A DNA stretch of 64,000 bases from Timema cristinae (Eukaryota; Arthropoda; Insecta; Phasmatodea; Timematidae): NCBI GenBank assembly GCA_039000515.1, contig JBCFYV010000012.1:417001-481000 (forward strand), given 5' to 3'. A program made the position numbers and the translations under genes. The notes under the pieces were generated by a model, which saw only the letters and a list, made by a program, of their open reading frames with translations, was not told where the DNA came from and searched no databases. Within the stretch, counting starts at the first letter, position 1. Each line of letters begins with the position of its first letter. Positions 1-13,800 of the stretch are shown here, one piece after another.

Positions 1-652
1 ACATATAAACAAAACAATAAGACCAACCAATAAAATTTATTCCATCAAAATTATATCTATTAGTCTCTCCTCTCTTTTTGTTTGATAAAAGCAACAATGC
101 CGATATATTACATAATTTGTGTTAAAGTTAGTGTTTAAATGTGTGATTGGCTATCTCTAATATAGAAGACATAAGAAAGAGAGAAGATGTCACCTTTGTG
201 CATTGGAATCTTCCCACATATTTCCTCTTTCCTTGGGAGGGCTTTTTTTTTTCATTAAATTTACACTAAATAGTTTATTTTTCCTTTTTCTTTATTTTTA
301 TCCGGTACTATTGTGATCAAATAAAATATAAATAGTAATTAAATGTTAACATATTTTTGTGTAACATTCATACATTCAGTTAAGTGTTGAATTAATAGTC
401 TGGGGTCTAGTTTTTAATTTTTTTCTATAATTATATTGGGGGGCTTGCTTGATCAGGACTAAGCAGTATTAGAGCTAAAAAAAATTACAATACAAAATTT
501 TGAAGAAAAAAAATTCTTGAATCTTTGAATGTCAAGTATTCTGAAGGATTAGAGGGTTAAAGAATCCCATCCCTTGTAAAAATATGTATGTCTCCAGTAA
601 CTCTAGTTTTGAAATCTCTGATTGTTAAGTTAAGTCATTCTATCTTGTTTAG
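1..652. other. intron sequence at the left edge, with repeat remnants
   Basis: Intron upstream of WNK exon a. Bases 70-305 match the 3' tail of the Penelope-like family found intact at 7.8-8.35 kb. Bases 366-548 share a dispersed repeat with 18208-18375 (both start with cattcagttaagtgtt). No exon was recognised. Confidence 0.5.
70..305 (+). mobile_element. Penelope-like element tail fragment
   Basis: Shares ordered blocks with 8050-8300 and 60145-60390: gtttgataaaagcaacaatgc, gatgtcacctttgtgcattgg, and the pyrimidine-rich end agtttatttttcctttttc. Diverged and without coding capacity. Confidence 0.65.
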
Positions 653-854
653 TGCCAACGGCCCACAAACTATTGCAGACCTACAACACAAGTTGATCAA
701 GTTGACCTCCCAGCCGTCAGAGCTGCTGCTGACGACAACTGGGACTCCCCCCTCTCACCCAGCTACGCCTCATGTGCAGCAGAGTTACGAGACCTACATG
801 CAGACGCTACAGCAGAAACTTGCTTCCATATCCATGCCGGGAGGACAGACACTG
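653..854 (+). CDS. WNK: WNK exon a (phase-2 start, phase-0 end)
   Basis: Acceptor ..ttgtttag at 652, donor gtttgt at 855. It encodes 67 residues with two leucine-spaced amphipathic stretches ([11 protein letters not shown] and [12 protein letters not shown]) separated by a Pro/Thr-rich linker. Vertebrate WNK1 has comparable short leucine-rich helices well downstream of the kinase domain. The first nucleotide completes a codon from an exon left of the window. Confidence 0.75.
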
Positions 855-3800
855 GTTTGTGTCACATCACCGCTGCATGCAAATAATAAACTAACAATGT
901 TATACTCTTTTAGTCCTATATTTGTGTTAGCATATAGACCCCTCTATTAAAACTAATTCAAGCTAACAGTTTATTTCCATAAATTATCATCTTGATGGCA
1001 CTGACTAGAAATCTTTCTCAATTTCCCTACAGACCCTCAAAGTTGATAGGATATTGTTTAATATCATAAAACTCACTTCGGGGGCCACATGGTCTACGGC
1101 AGGGTTCGGTAACCTTTTTGATATTGCGGGCCTTATGCTTAAAAAAAATGATTACTGGTTTGGAAAAGAAAATATCGAGAAAAATATTTCAACTTTATAT
1201 TTCTTGTCAAGTAATTAGTTATTGGTCAATTTTTATTAACACAATTGTTTGTTTGCCAAATCTTTAACAGGTCAGATAAAATTAATCAGAGGACTGTATT
1301 CAGCCCATGGGCCGTAGGTTGTTGTTGACCACTGGTCTAAAGTGTCACTCTCACGATAGACTAGATAATCAATGACAGGGTAGTTGGGGGCTTGAATCTC
1401 AATCAGGTGTACCAACGGTGGTTTTTCACTCTCCCTCCGTGTCTTCATTAGCATAAATAGAAAATATGCAGATAACCTGAATGAATAGTAATACAGAGTG
1501 CTAACAAAGCCTTCTCATCTATGAAAACCTGTGTTTTGAATTTGGAATAGTTAAATCATTATTGATTATTCACACCAGAGGTACAGCCAGATATGCTTTG
1601 GCTGATTTTCTCTTAAAAGTAGTTTTCCATTCTCTCTGCAGATGAATGCTTCAACCTCCTTTGAAGACAGGTTCAAACCTTGGTATGAGTAGTACTCAGC
1701 TCACTATCAATGCAAACTCTGGAACTAATCACCCCAATAACCTAACAAGTTTTTCATTTTATTATCAAATGGCTTTGCGTAGTAAGTGTGCTAGAAACCA
1801 TTGTTTCACCTATTATAGGGTCCTCTCTCCCCTCAGAGCACACTCCATGCCGGAGTTGCCTCTGCCACAGTGTTACATATTGTTGACCCTGGTGGAGTGG
1901 AAGGGACAGCACAAACCGCACTACACGCTGCCGCCATCTTGTCTTCTGCTGGAGTGATAGCAACTGACATGCCTATAGCTTTAGTGCAACCTGTGGCAGT
2001 CATAGCTTCACAGCCCAACATTATTCAACATTCGGTAATCACAGCTTTTTGTTGCTATCTTATTAACATTCTAGGTGTTATTATTGTTATTATTAGAGTA
2101 AGATTTTATTTATCTTGGACATAAAATATAAAACTTTGGGCTGATGCTTGGAGTCTGGTTTTTATAAGTCTGAAGTAAGTCTGTCTTTGATCCTAAGATG
2201 GATCCCAGGTTTAATTTTCATCAAGGTCAAAAGTGAAAATTGGATGTTATTTTCACTTGCCAGTATAAACTCTAAATAGAAACATGCAAAAGGTGAGATT
2301 ATCTTTAGGGAAAAAGTGGTGTTATTTATCTTAAAAATCAATGATATTTTATGCTGAAAGCTGTTTTATTATTTACATCAATAAGAGTAGAATCAGTATT
2401 CATTAAAAAAAATTGTATCAAGTCTAGATAACGGTAGCACGCTTCTGGATACATAACAATTTATACACCAACATTAGGTCACTAGCATATGGTGAACACA
2501 CAGTGATGATTAATTTCATTTCCCAGTAAATAAATGGCTCCATTATTAATCAAAGTGGTTCTATTATATTCTGGACTTGTTCCAAAATTAGTACTGTATT
2601 TATTATGTATTTTTCCATGCCAAGTTAACTATAAAATAAAATTTTCTTAAATTATTAATTATACTAACTCTTAAATGAAAAAATTGCCACGGTGGACAGA
2701 TTATTTTCCTTTGCGTTCATTTTAGGGGTGGTCATGCAGCAAATATTTGTATCGGGTGGGTTCGGGCGAGCATTACAAAACTACACTTGGGTATGGGCAG
2801 ATTCTGGTGCTCATTACATTTTGCAAACAACTTTGTTACAGGCCTTTAAAATTTAAAATTATAAGCTAAAACAGTCACAAAATGCAAAATGGCCGTTTCC
2901 TCTTTAATCTTCATTTGATGCATACTTACATACTATTTACATCCCAACAAATCTGGCTAATAATAATAGATTAAAGAATTGTAAAGAAAACTAATGTAAA
3001 TTAATTTTTCGCAATCATAGGGCCTAAAAATCTCAATGTGGAAATGTTGAATTTGTTGTATTGTCGGCATTGACAAAGAAAATTAAATTGTGGGTCTCTT
3101 GATTTTGTTATATTGTATACTTGTAACCTGTGAGAAACGTTATCATAGTTTTGTTAAATACAAACATAAAAATTTATAGATTAATAAAAAATAATATTTA
3201 CCTTTGTTTAATATTTGCTGAATTGAAATAATTCAACTATGAATATCATTTAAAAATTATTCTTTTAAAGTTTGAATCAGAAGTTAGTGCTAGCATGGTA
3301 TTATATACTTACCAAGTTCTTGAGATGTCCTGTCAAAATACTGGCATAAAAAATACTCGCCCGACATTCTGGGATTTTTAGATGCCCAATTTATGGCTCG
3401 AAATTTTGGTTGCTCGTTCACCCTTAGTTCATTCTTTATTTGGTCTGAACATTGTTATACGTCACAAGAAATTATTGAATCAAATTTTGCACATGGTAAC
3501 AAGACTGCTTCCTCGCGTGTCTTTTGCCAACTCCTCCTTCGCTGTATTCAACAGTATAATTACTTATGTCTGGCATTTGTTTGATACTTCCTGTAATTTT
3601 AGACACTTTTCTTTATTTTTTTCTGATTTGATGTGTTTCACACAAGAATATCTGAGGTCCCATGATACAGTAATGTTAAAGAACTCACATAAAAGTGTCT
3701 ACATTTTTGTTCATATTGGGTATTTAACTATGTTTATTAACATATTTAGAGAAAAATCAAATATGAATACGCACAAAACATTTCACACTTTGTTATGTCA

Positions 3801-6800
3801 AACTCATTATCTCAAAAACTTTACCTTGGATTTTTATAAATAGCAATATTGAAATAATCGATTATCAATTTATGTTTGGATTAAACTGATAATAACACCA
3901 AAACATGTCATCTTAGAAGATTAAGTTACTATTAAATAAATAGAAGGAAATAAGAGTTAGAAGACTGAGCTTCTATTAAATAAGTAGAAGGGAATAAAAA
4001 TAAAGAAGATAAGAGTTTTTTTCAAAACATGACCCGCCAATAGCAAGGTCCATATATATTAATGTAAATAATGTCCTTGCTTGGATCCAGAATGAAATCT
4101 TTTAAAGGCTGAAAATAAAGAACCGATGTAACGAAATTGAAATTTAAGTATTGTAATGTGTAAAAAACTACTTCTAGTAGAAATCGTGACTTTAATATTA
4201 ACCTAAAAAAATTTTAACTATACATGTTTTTCTTCTCGGATTCTCTTGGGGTCAGGAAGTTTGGGATGGACTAGAATATTGTGGAGATTGGGTGGCCGTT
4301 TGAAAGTAACTCTTGGGGGTGAACTAAGAAGGTTTTGGGTCTGGGTAGAACTGGTTAGGAATTTGTAACCACATTTAAGGATGGTGTTGATACGTTGTAG
4401 ACCAGGATGGTATTGGGTTGTGAGAGGGATGTCCTCAACTTTTTTTTGGAGGGTCGTGGTCATCCCTAGAGAGTGCTCTGGAGATTTGGTTGTCTATTAG
4501 AGGCTTGGGGTAACCTCTACTTTGGAAAACTGTGGAGAGTTGTTTGCAATATTCAGTTAAATCGTCGGGTTCTGAACATATCTGTTTGGCTCGTGTGGCA
4601 AGGCTGAATGGTAGAGACCTTTTTGTGTATGAAGGATGGCTGCTATGGTAGTGGAGGTATTGTTGGTGATTGGTGGGTTTTATATGTACAGTGGTACGAA
4701 TTTGGTTATTTTCAAGGAACAGATTCACATCAAGGAAGGTAAGACTATGATGTGATTTATTGTGGGTGAAGTTTAGGGGGCTGCAATTGTTGAGATTATC
4801 TAGAAAGACGTCCAAGGATTCTTCGGAGTGAGGCCAGATCATGAAAATGTCGTCGATGTAGCGAAGCCATAGATATGGTTTGATGGGCTGAGGATGTAGA
4901 AAGCGTTCTTCTAGTAGTCCCATGTAAAGATTTGCATATGAAGGAGCCATGCGTGTACCCATAGCTGTTCCCTTAATCTGTAGGTAGTGTTTGTCTAGAA
5001 AACGAAAGTTGTTAAATTGAAGGATCATCCTAGCCAGCTCCACCAGAAAAGAAGTGGTAGGTTTGGAACCAGGAGGTCTGCGGTCTAATTAATGCTCCAT
5101 TGCTGACATTCCATGCACATGAGGGATGTTAGTGTAGAGTGCTGTGACATCAATAGTGACCAGAAAACAGTTCAATGGAAGATTTTTGATTTTGTGAATT
5201 TTGTCTAAGAAATGGTTTGTATCCTGTATGAATGAGGGGAGTTGTTTTACAAAGGGTTGTAGGTGTGAATCAACCAGAGATGAAATTCTCTCAGTTGGAG
5301 AGCCACAACCAGATACAATCGGACGGCCAGGCGGAGGTCTTATTTCTTTGTGGATTTTAGGGAGGAGATACAGTGTGGGAGTTTGAGGTTCTTGTGGGAA
5401 GAGAAGTTGAATTGAGTTGGTGGTGAGATTCTGCCGGGGACCTTCACGTTGTAGGAACTCTTTAATCTGCGCGTTGTGATCTTCAGTTGGGTCTTCTGTG
5501 AGTGGTCTATAGATGGAGTGGTCAGATAGCTGACTTTGTGCCTCTGTGATGGAGTCGATACGGTTCAAGATGACTGTAGTGGAGCCCTTGTCAGCTGGTA
5601 GGATGATTATATCAATGTTGTTTTTTAGTTTGATAGCTTTTTGTTCGTTGGTGTTGAGGTTCCGTTTCAAAGGTAGTGTCTTCGGGAAGAGTGGATCGGC
5701 AATATTGGAAAGGAGGTAAGTGATGAACTGTTCCAGAGGGTGTTCTGAGGGTAGTGGCGGGGGGTCCCAGTCTGAAGGTGGCTTGAACTTGTAGAGGGAT
5801 GGATCTATGGCTTTGTCAGGGCTGGTAGTGTAGGATTTGTTCTGGAAGAAATGTTTCAATCTTAAAGTGCGAGCATAGGAAAGGACATCCTGAACTAGGG
5901 CGAAGTGATCGAATTGGGAGTGAGGTGAAAAGGAGAGGCCCTTGGACAGAACATTCATTTCGTGTTTTGAGAGATTGTATTTTGAAAGGTTCAGTATGGA
6001 ACTGCTGACTGGACCATTGGTGGATGTAGTGTCAGTTATGTTATTATTGACGGGTTTATTAGAGGGCATTATCTCTGAGAGATTGTGCTCTGATAGGTTG
6101 AGAATAGAACTGTTGTCTGGACCAATGGTGGATATAATGTTGGTTTTGTTATTGTTGATGGATTTAATAAAGGGCGTCATCTCAATTATTCTTGAGGGAA
6201 TGGCAAGTGTGTAAGTGGTCCTGTTGGGGGGGGGAGGTTGAATATTGTGGCTAGTGAGGGCTTGGCAGCAATCAAAGGAGGATTACTGGAGCTGGCTCTG
6301 CTTATCTCAGGCGCTGGAAGTGGCGTAGTTTTGAGTGCAAGGATACAAAGTTTAGAAAGTTTTCAGAGATGGTCATTGGCTTTTTTTTAGCTTGAATCTC
6401 TACTGCTGTTTGTAGAATACTGTTCACAAGTTGCATGAGAGGAGAAGAGGATAGAAAAACTATTTTGGAAAAGGAGGAAAGTTGTATTGAGTGGTATAGG
6501 GCTAGTTTCTGATACTGATTGAATAGGGTTATAGTGAGTTCTCTGGAATGTATTGTGTTAAGGAGAGTGAAATGTTGTCTTATTGCAGGAGGGATTGCAG
6601 ACATAGGATATTTTATACAGAGGCCTTTTGGGGTTATGTTCAAATTAATACATGCTTGAAGAAAGTTTACATGACTGTTGAGGAATGCTAGTTTGGAAGC
6701 ATGTAGAATAATTTGCTTAATCCAATATTGTTGTTGTGTGGGTAGGTTTCTTATGTGTTTATAATATTTAGAGAACATTGTGAAAAAAGGGTTAGAAATA

Positions 6801-7820
6801 GGTTAGAGAAGTTTAATAGAAACAATAAAAGGTGGGAATAACCTATAGGTAATGTAAAATGATTCAAAAATGAGGTGGCCCAATGGCTAGATAATTTTAT
6901 AATAAAGGAAATTGATAAAACTAAAGAAAATGGAAAATATAAACTACTAAGAATAAGAATAAATTTGATGAAGAAAGCCCACCTAGGGAAAGAGGAAAGA
7001 TGTGGAAGAATCCAAGCACAAAGGTGACATCTTCTTCCTTTCTTCTGTCTTCTATAAAGAAGTAGTCACACACACATTTTAAACACAAATATATAATATT
7101 CGGCATTGTTGCCTTTATCAAACACAAAGAAGAAGAAGTACAAATAACACAAACAATGGATTACTCCATTTTGAATTTGAATTAAACTGTTAGAAACAAA
7201 TTGTGCCAACTGTTTTTGGAGTAGAGATAAATTCCTTGGTTGTGGTTAATATTTTTAGAAAACTGATGATGATAATAATAATAGACAAGAGAAAAAAGAA
7301 AATAATAATAATAATGTTAAATTTGGAAAATAATATTATAGAAATTAAACTATCTTTGTTGAGGCTGGTGGTAATCTTGATATGGTGATCCATTGGTGGG
7401 CCAGTTCCACTGTCTAAGTTGCTTCCTGACCCCAAGAGAATCCGAGAAGAAAAACCTATTACAAAGGTTCATACCCCTGCGGTAGCACCGTTGCAGCACA
7501 TGTGAAATCCACCTCCCAGCTACATTCATGTGATGCAGATAATATAGGCCTCACAACAGGTTCTCATCAGACAGCGAATGAACAATCATCGCTTGACACA
7601 AAACCACAAAGATCCGGACAAGCCTGTACCCATCCATGCTACTACCACAACAGGACTTTCAAAACCTGCATACACCCAAAAATTAAGGAAGATTTCCAAA
7701 ACAGTGAACATTTCTCAACTTAGACAGTGGGAACTGGCCCACCAATGGATCACCAAATCAAATTACACCAGGCCTCAACAGAAGATAGTTTATTTCTATA
7801 AATTTATTTTCCAAATTTAA

Positions 7821-7854
<34 letters not shown>

Positions 7855-10800
7855 TTTTATTATTATTAATTAATTATTATTATTATATATTATTATTTCT
7901 TTTTTCTCTTGTCTATTATTATTATCATCATCAGTTTTCTATAAATATTAACCACAACCAAGGAATTTTATCTCTACTCCCAAAACAGTTGGCACAATTT
8001 GTTTCTAACAGTTTTAATTTTTCAAAATTAAAAATGTAGTAATCCATTGTTTGTGTTAGATGTACTATTCTTCTTTGTGTTTGATAAAGGCAACCAATAC
8101 CGAAATTATATTAATTTGTGTTTAAAATGTTGGTGTGACTACTTTACTATTAGAAGACAGAAGAAAGGAAGAAGATGTCCACCTTTGTGCATTGGATTTT
8201 TACCACATCTTTCCTCTTTTCCCTAGGTGGGGCTTTCTTCAATCAAATTTATTCTTATTCTTTAGTAGTTTATTTTTCCTTTTTCTTTAGTTTTATCAAT
8301 TTCCTTTATTATAAAATTATCTAGCCATTGGGCCACCTCATTTTTGAATTATTATTTATAAAAATGTGTTTAATCTATATAGTTACTAAAACTTATCAGC
8401 ATTGCTTTATTTTTAAATTATTTGCTATCTGCATCAAGTTTAGACATGTTACGAGTATAGTGACATTCGTATGTTTGTGTAGAATGATTGTGTGCCTTAA
8501 TGATTCTTCTCTCTCTTTCTTTATCTTTGCTTTCTTTCTCTAACTCTCTATCTTTTCCTCTTTCTTTATCTTTCTCACTCTTTCTCTCTCTGTCACCCAA
8601 ACCCCCGCTCCCCCCTTAATTAATTCTAGTGTCCCCATTTATTGTATTTTATCATCTTCATAAATGTAAAATTATTAATGTGGGCAATATTTTTTATTAT
8701 TATTATTTTTGTGCAAATAGTATAAACTAGTTTTTAGCACATAAGTATTAGTATGTTCTTTATTATTAAGTTATTTAAGTACAAGAAAAGGAAATGGCCT
8801 TAACGTCTTAAAAAAAAGACATTATTATTATATTGTTATTTTTCATATTTTTAATATTTAATTGGTTATATGATATGGTTCTTTTATGTGCCTGCCTAAT
8901 TTCACTTTCAACCATACTTAAAATAGTGTTCTACATTAGTTGTATCAATTTCAAGCTCTTACATTTCCCTTTTTTCAATTTTGAAATCCCATTTTTTTAG
9001 ACATTATTTGGTTATTTTGGAAGTGATATTTACCTACATGCCAAATTTCAATTTTACTCCACATTGTGAAGGGCTTTTTTTTTTCTTAGAAAATTTTGAT
9101 ACACCATTTCTTGGAACCAATTTAAAATATCTTTTGATGTTGTAATATTTGGGGCGGCCATTGAAATTTTGAGGGAAACCTCTTCATTTTCATTTTAAGA
9201 ACGTTAATCAGACCTTCATTGCTGTTTGTGTGGCCTGTCGGCAAATTTAAATCATTTACTACATTTATATGTAGTTTTATATGTAGTTTATTATTGTAGT
9301 TTTGGCATTTTGGAAACCCCCTTCACATTGTTCACCATTCCCCCTTGAAACAATAAAAATATTTAACAGTAATCTTGCTATCTGGAATGTTCCCTCTACA
9401 TTCCAGACATATTTAGCTTTCTACATACCTAAAGGTTTCTTTTTATAATTAAATGCATCCTCTTTCCTCCCTATAGCTCATTTTGTAACCAATTGAGGGT
9501 CAATTGATTCAAATTTCGAAAAACCAACTATGTAATTTTGTTTACCGGCCTTACAAATCCTAAGATATAAAATTTCTATAAAATTAAACAGGAAAAAAAC
9601 TATTTTCAAAATTTTGCTATTATTTAGGGTCACCTGACTGGAATTTTAGAGAGAAAAAATTACAACAGAGGTGTGTTTAGCTTGTTAAAAATCCTGGAAA
9701 TCGAATTTCATTGTGATCTGAAAAACTTGATAAGATAAGCATGGGGACTTCCTAGAACCACAAATATGGTCCCTTATCGAATTTCAACCACCTTCTCACC
9801 GGGAAATAAGATAAACCTTTCTGAAAGAAAACAGCACAGGACATGGATTTTATATTTTATACTTTAAAGAAATTTTGTAGTGTAAGAGTTTATAACGTCA
9901 AAGTTTGATATTGAAAAAACAATTCTTAATTAAGTCATTGTGGGTGGGGGGAGGGGTTGGGAGTGCAGCCTATTTTTGGATCCTTATGGTATTATAACTA
10001 ATAAATTCTTGGTTTGGTTTAAATTTCGAAATTCATTTTTAACTTTCAAGATGGGTTCAAGATATTATTTTCTAGTCTCAATCAAAATATCTTCAAGTGT
10101 TGCACATTCCTAATTTATATTAAAGAGAAACACTTATCTACCATGTAATTCCCCTTCTTCAAATAGCTGCCACAGCATATTAATGGTTTTAATTATGATT
10201 AAATTTATCATCATCATCATCATACTCCAACGTTTCTGCCTCGGTGAGTTGTCTGGCACATTCTTTTCCATTCCTGTCGATCTTCCCAAAGTGGTGCTCA
10301 ACCACGCGTCTCCAGTCAGCTCCTTTAGTTTCCATTCCTGTGATCTTCCCAAAGTGGTTGCTCAACCACGCGTCTCAGTCAGCTCCTTTAGTTTCCATTC
10401 CTGTCGATCTTCCCAAAGTGGTCGCTCAACCACGGTCTCAGTCAGCTCCTTTGTTTCCATTCCTGTCGATCTTCCCAAAGTGGTTGCTCAACCACGTGTC
10501 TCCAGTCAGCTCCTTTAGTTTCCATTCCTGTCGATCTTCCAAAGTGGTTTGCTCAACCACGCGTCTCCAGTCAGCTCCTTTAGTTTCCATGTCCTGCCCG
10601 ATCATTCCTAAATGGTCTCTTATACACCTTCTCCAGTCAGCTCTTTAGTTTCCATTCCTGTACGATTTCCATGGCTCTCAGAACACTCTCCTCGCTCCTT
10701 GTTCCATTCCTGTCAATCTTCCCAAAGTGGTCGCTCAAACCACGCGTCTCAGTAAGCTCCTTTAGTTTCCATTCCTGTCGTCTTCCAAAGTGGTCGTCAA

Positions 10801-13800
10801 CCAGCTCTCCAGTCACCCTTTAGTTTCCATTCCTGTCGATCTTCCAAAGTGGTCGCTCAACCACGCGTCTCCATATCAGCTCCTTTAGTTTCCATCCTGT
10901 CGATTCCAAGTGGTTGCTCAAACCAGCGTCTCAGTCAGCTCCTTTAGCTTCCATTCCTGTCAATCTTCCAAAAGTGGTCGCTCAACCAGCTCTCTCAGCT
11001 CCTTTGTTTCCATTCCTGTCGATCTTCCCAAAGTGGTTGCTCAACCATGAACTCCCAGTCAGCTCCTTTAGTTTCCATTCCTGTCGATCTTCCAAAGTGG
11101 TGCTCAAACCATGCGGCTCCAGTCAGCTCCTTTAGTTTTCCATTCCTGTCCGATCTTCCCAAAGTGGTGCTAACACGCGTCTCCAGTCAGCTCCTTTAGT
11201 TTCCATTCTGTCGATCTTCTCCAAAGTGGTTGTCAACCACGTCCAGTCAGCTCCTTTATTTCCAATTCCTGTCGAATCTTCCAAAGTGGTTGCTATCAGC
11301 GCTCCAGTCTAGCTCCTTAGTTTCCATTTCCTGTCGATCTTCCCAAAGTGTTGCTCAACCAGGCGTCTCAGTCATGCTCCTTTTAGTTTCCTCATTCCTG
11401 TCGATCTTCCAAAGTGTTTTGCTCAACACGACGTCTCAGTCAGCTCCTTTATTTCCATTCCTGTCGATCTTCCCAAATGTGGTGCTCAACCACGCGTCTC
11501 AGTTAGCTCCTTTAGTTTCCATTCCTGTCGATCTTCCAAGTGTTGCTCTAACCACGCGTCTCCAGTCAGCTCCTTTAGTTTCCATTCCTGTCGATCTTCC
11601 CAAAGTGGTTGCTCAACCACGCGTCTCCAGTCAGCTCCTTTAGTTTCCATTCCTGTCGATCTTCCCAAAGTGGTTGCTCAACCACGCGTCTCCAGTCAGC
11701 TCCTTTAGTTTCCATTCCTGTCGATCTTCCCAAAGTGGTTGCTCAACCACGCGTCTCCAGTCAGCTCCTTTAGTTTCCATTCCTGTCGATCTTCCCAAAG
11801 TGGTTGCTCAACCACGCGTCTCCAGTCAGCTCCTTTAGTTTCCATTCCTGTCGATCTTCCCAAAGTGGTCGCTCAACCACGCGTCTCCAGTCTGCTCCTT
11901 TAGTTTCCATGTCCCCCTCTGCTTGGTCCATCCATCTTGGTCTTACAATAGTTCTTATAACCTTCTCTTTGTTCTGTAAGGCTTTTTTAGGTATCCTGTC
12001 TCTTGTTACATTCTCACTGCCTCTCAGGAACCTCATCTCCGCTGCCTGCAATCTACTTAAACTTTTCTTTGTCCATGTTCATGTTTCAGAGCCTTTTTTT
12101 TATGCCTGTTAATAATTAAATGAACAAAATATTGTTTAGATTAAGAAATGTATGTTTGTCACTTTGCATATTATCTTTCTGATATTGTAAATAAAATAAA
12201 CCAAATCAGAGGCATTGGTGATTGACATGATCAACAAATTGGCAAAAGGCATCATTGGCTCAGCCCTAAAATTAACTTCATGCATAATATATAAGTTTTT
12301 CTCTAAACATTTGGAAACCATTTAAGTTTCAGTATCCCAAATTTGGTATATGTCATCTGTTTACCCCAAGTTTATTTTGTTTTCAGGCTGGAGTGAGTAG
12401 AGCAGACAGTACCGGCACCAACAGCAGTGGGGTGATGTCCCCAAGCCAAAACATCACTCAAGAAGATGGCAGCAAACAACTTAAATTACGACCAGCAGCC
12501 ATTGATCTTCAAGACCTTGAACAGGTGAATTTGCGACCAAAATTTCTTGTTGACATCAAACTTTCAGGGATGCAAAGGTTATTGTTTGTCCACAAAGTTT
12601 TACTTTTTTTTCTCCTTTAAGGAAGAGATTTAGATAATAATTTGTTGAATTATAATATTAGTCAAAAATTATGATAAATTAATAGTAAGACATAAGCTAG
12701 TTTTCAAAATTGACATGGTTTTGTCTTAGTATCGAGTGCTATCGACCAAGTGGCTCTGAACAAGGGGGAGCGTGAAAACAACTTATAGTTGTTTTTCATA
12801 AACAAAAATGGCGTAGATATAACAGCTGGTAGGTTAATTTAAGTAAACTTACATATACTGCAAATCGATAGAAAATGCCCTCTTTAATTTTATTCTTAGA
12901 TAGATTAGTGTTTATATTGACTGGGCCTAATCTTTACACAACATACCTTATTAAACTTATGTTCTCAAAAACAATATATAGAAAACATAAAGGGTGTATA
13001 CAAAAGTAAATAACCCTAGATAAAATCCTACTTCACTTCTTTTATCCATAACTAAACATTTTATGTACTTTTCACAAATAATAATAAATAACTTTAAACA
13101 AAAAATGTTAGTTTTAAAAAATTCACAAAATAATATTCAGAACTTGGGGTATAACCATTATTACATGCTACAATATAACACTCTCATTTCCTCTTTTTAC
13201 CTATCATTAATAAACGCTACTTAATGTAGTATATTTCTAGCTAGTAATTGCTGTATATTATAATTTACATCTATAAAAATCCATATGTTAGAAAGTTATA
13301 CTTACACATGAAGTCATGCCGTTTAGAAATTGTTGAACCATTCTCATCTCATTGGTTGATACCAGGCTATTTGGTTTGGTCTTGGAAAGTATTACCAAAC
13401 TGAGGTCTGGTATCATCTCTGTCGTAAACAATCATAATCAGCCATAATAACAGAAGGGCGAAAATGATCTGGTCACAAACATCTATACCAGGTCAATTGC
13501 GAAAACACGCCTATATATTATGTTTGATAAACCAGTAAAATTGGTTGGGAAAGTACACACAAAATATGATTAAAATATGTAATATAAAATAGAATATTCT
13601 TTTAAAAGACTCACATTACTTGTTAATGTTTATTGAGTTGAATTATTTAGAACATGTTGAAAAGTAAAAAATTATACTTAATCCCATTGGTGGAATACTA
13701 AAATTACAATCATAACTAAAATTAAACCATCACCATGTTAAGTAAATTAAAGAATTTACATATAGAGCAAAATGTATTGTAACACAGGCTATGTTGCCAG

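Noticed and set aside
2764..3362. Inverted GGGCGAG(C/T)ATT pair as MITE termini
   Set aside because: Only 11 bp match, with no target duplication or family copy in the window.
3382..3843. 153-codon frame on +
   Set aside because: Phe/Leu/His/Ile-rich composition typical of AT-rich non-coding DNA; no motif, no splice context.
5201..6214. Plus-strand frames opposite the Penelope-like RT
   Set aside because: Antisense shadows of the minus-strand RT, whose conserved motifs are unmistakable.
7262..7310. CTGATGATG motif in the Penelope-like pseudo-LTR as a hammerhead
   Set aside because: Flanked by (ATA)n simple sequence with no stem II pairing and no properly placed UH; it belongs to a microsatellite.
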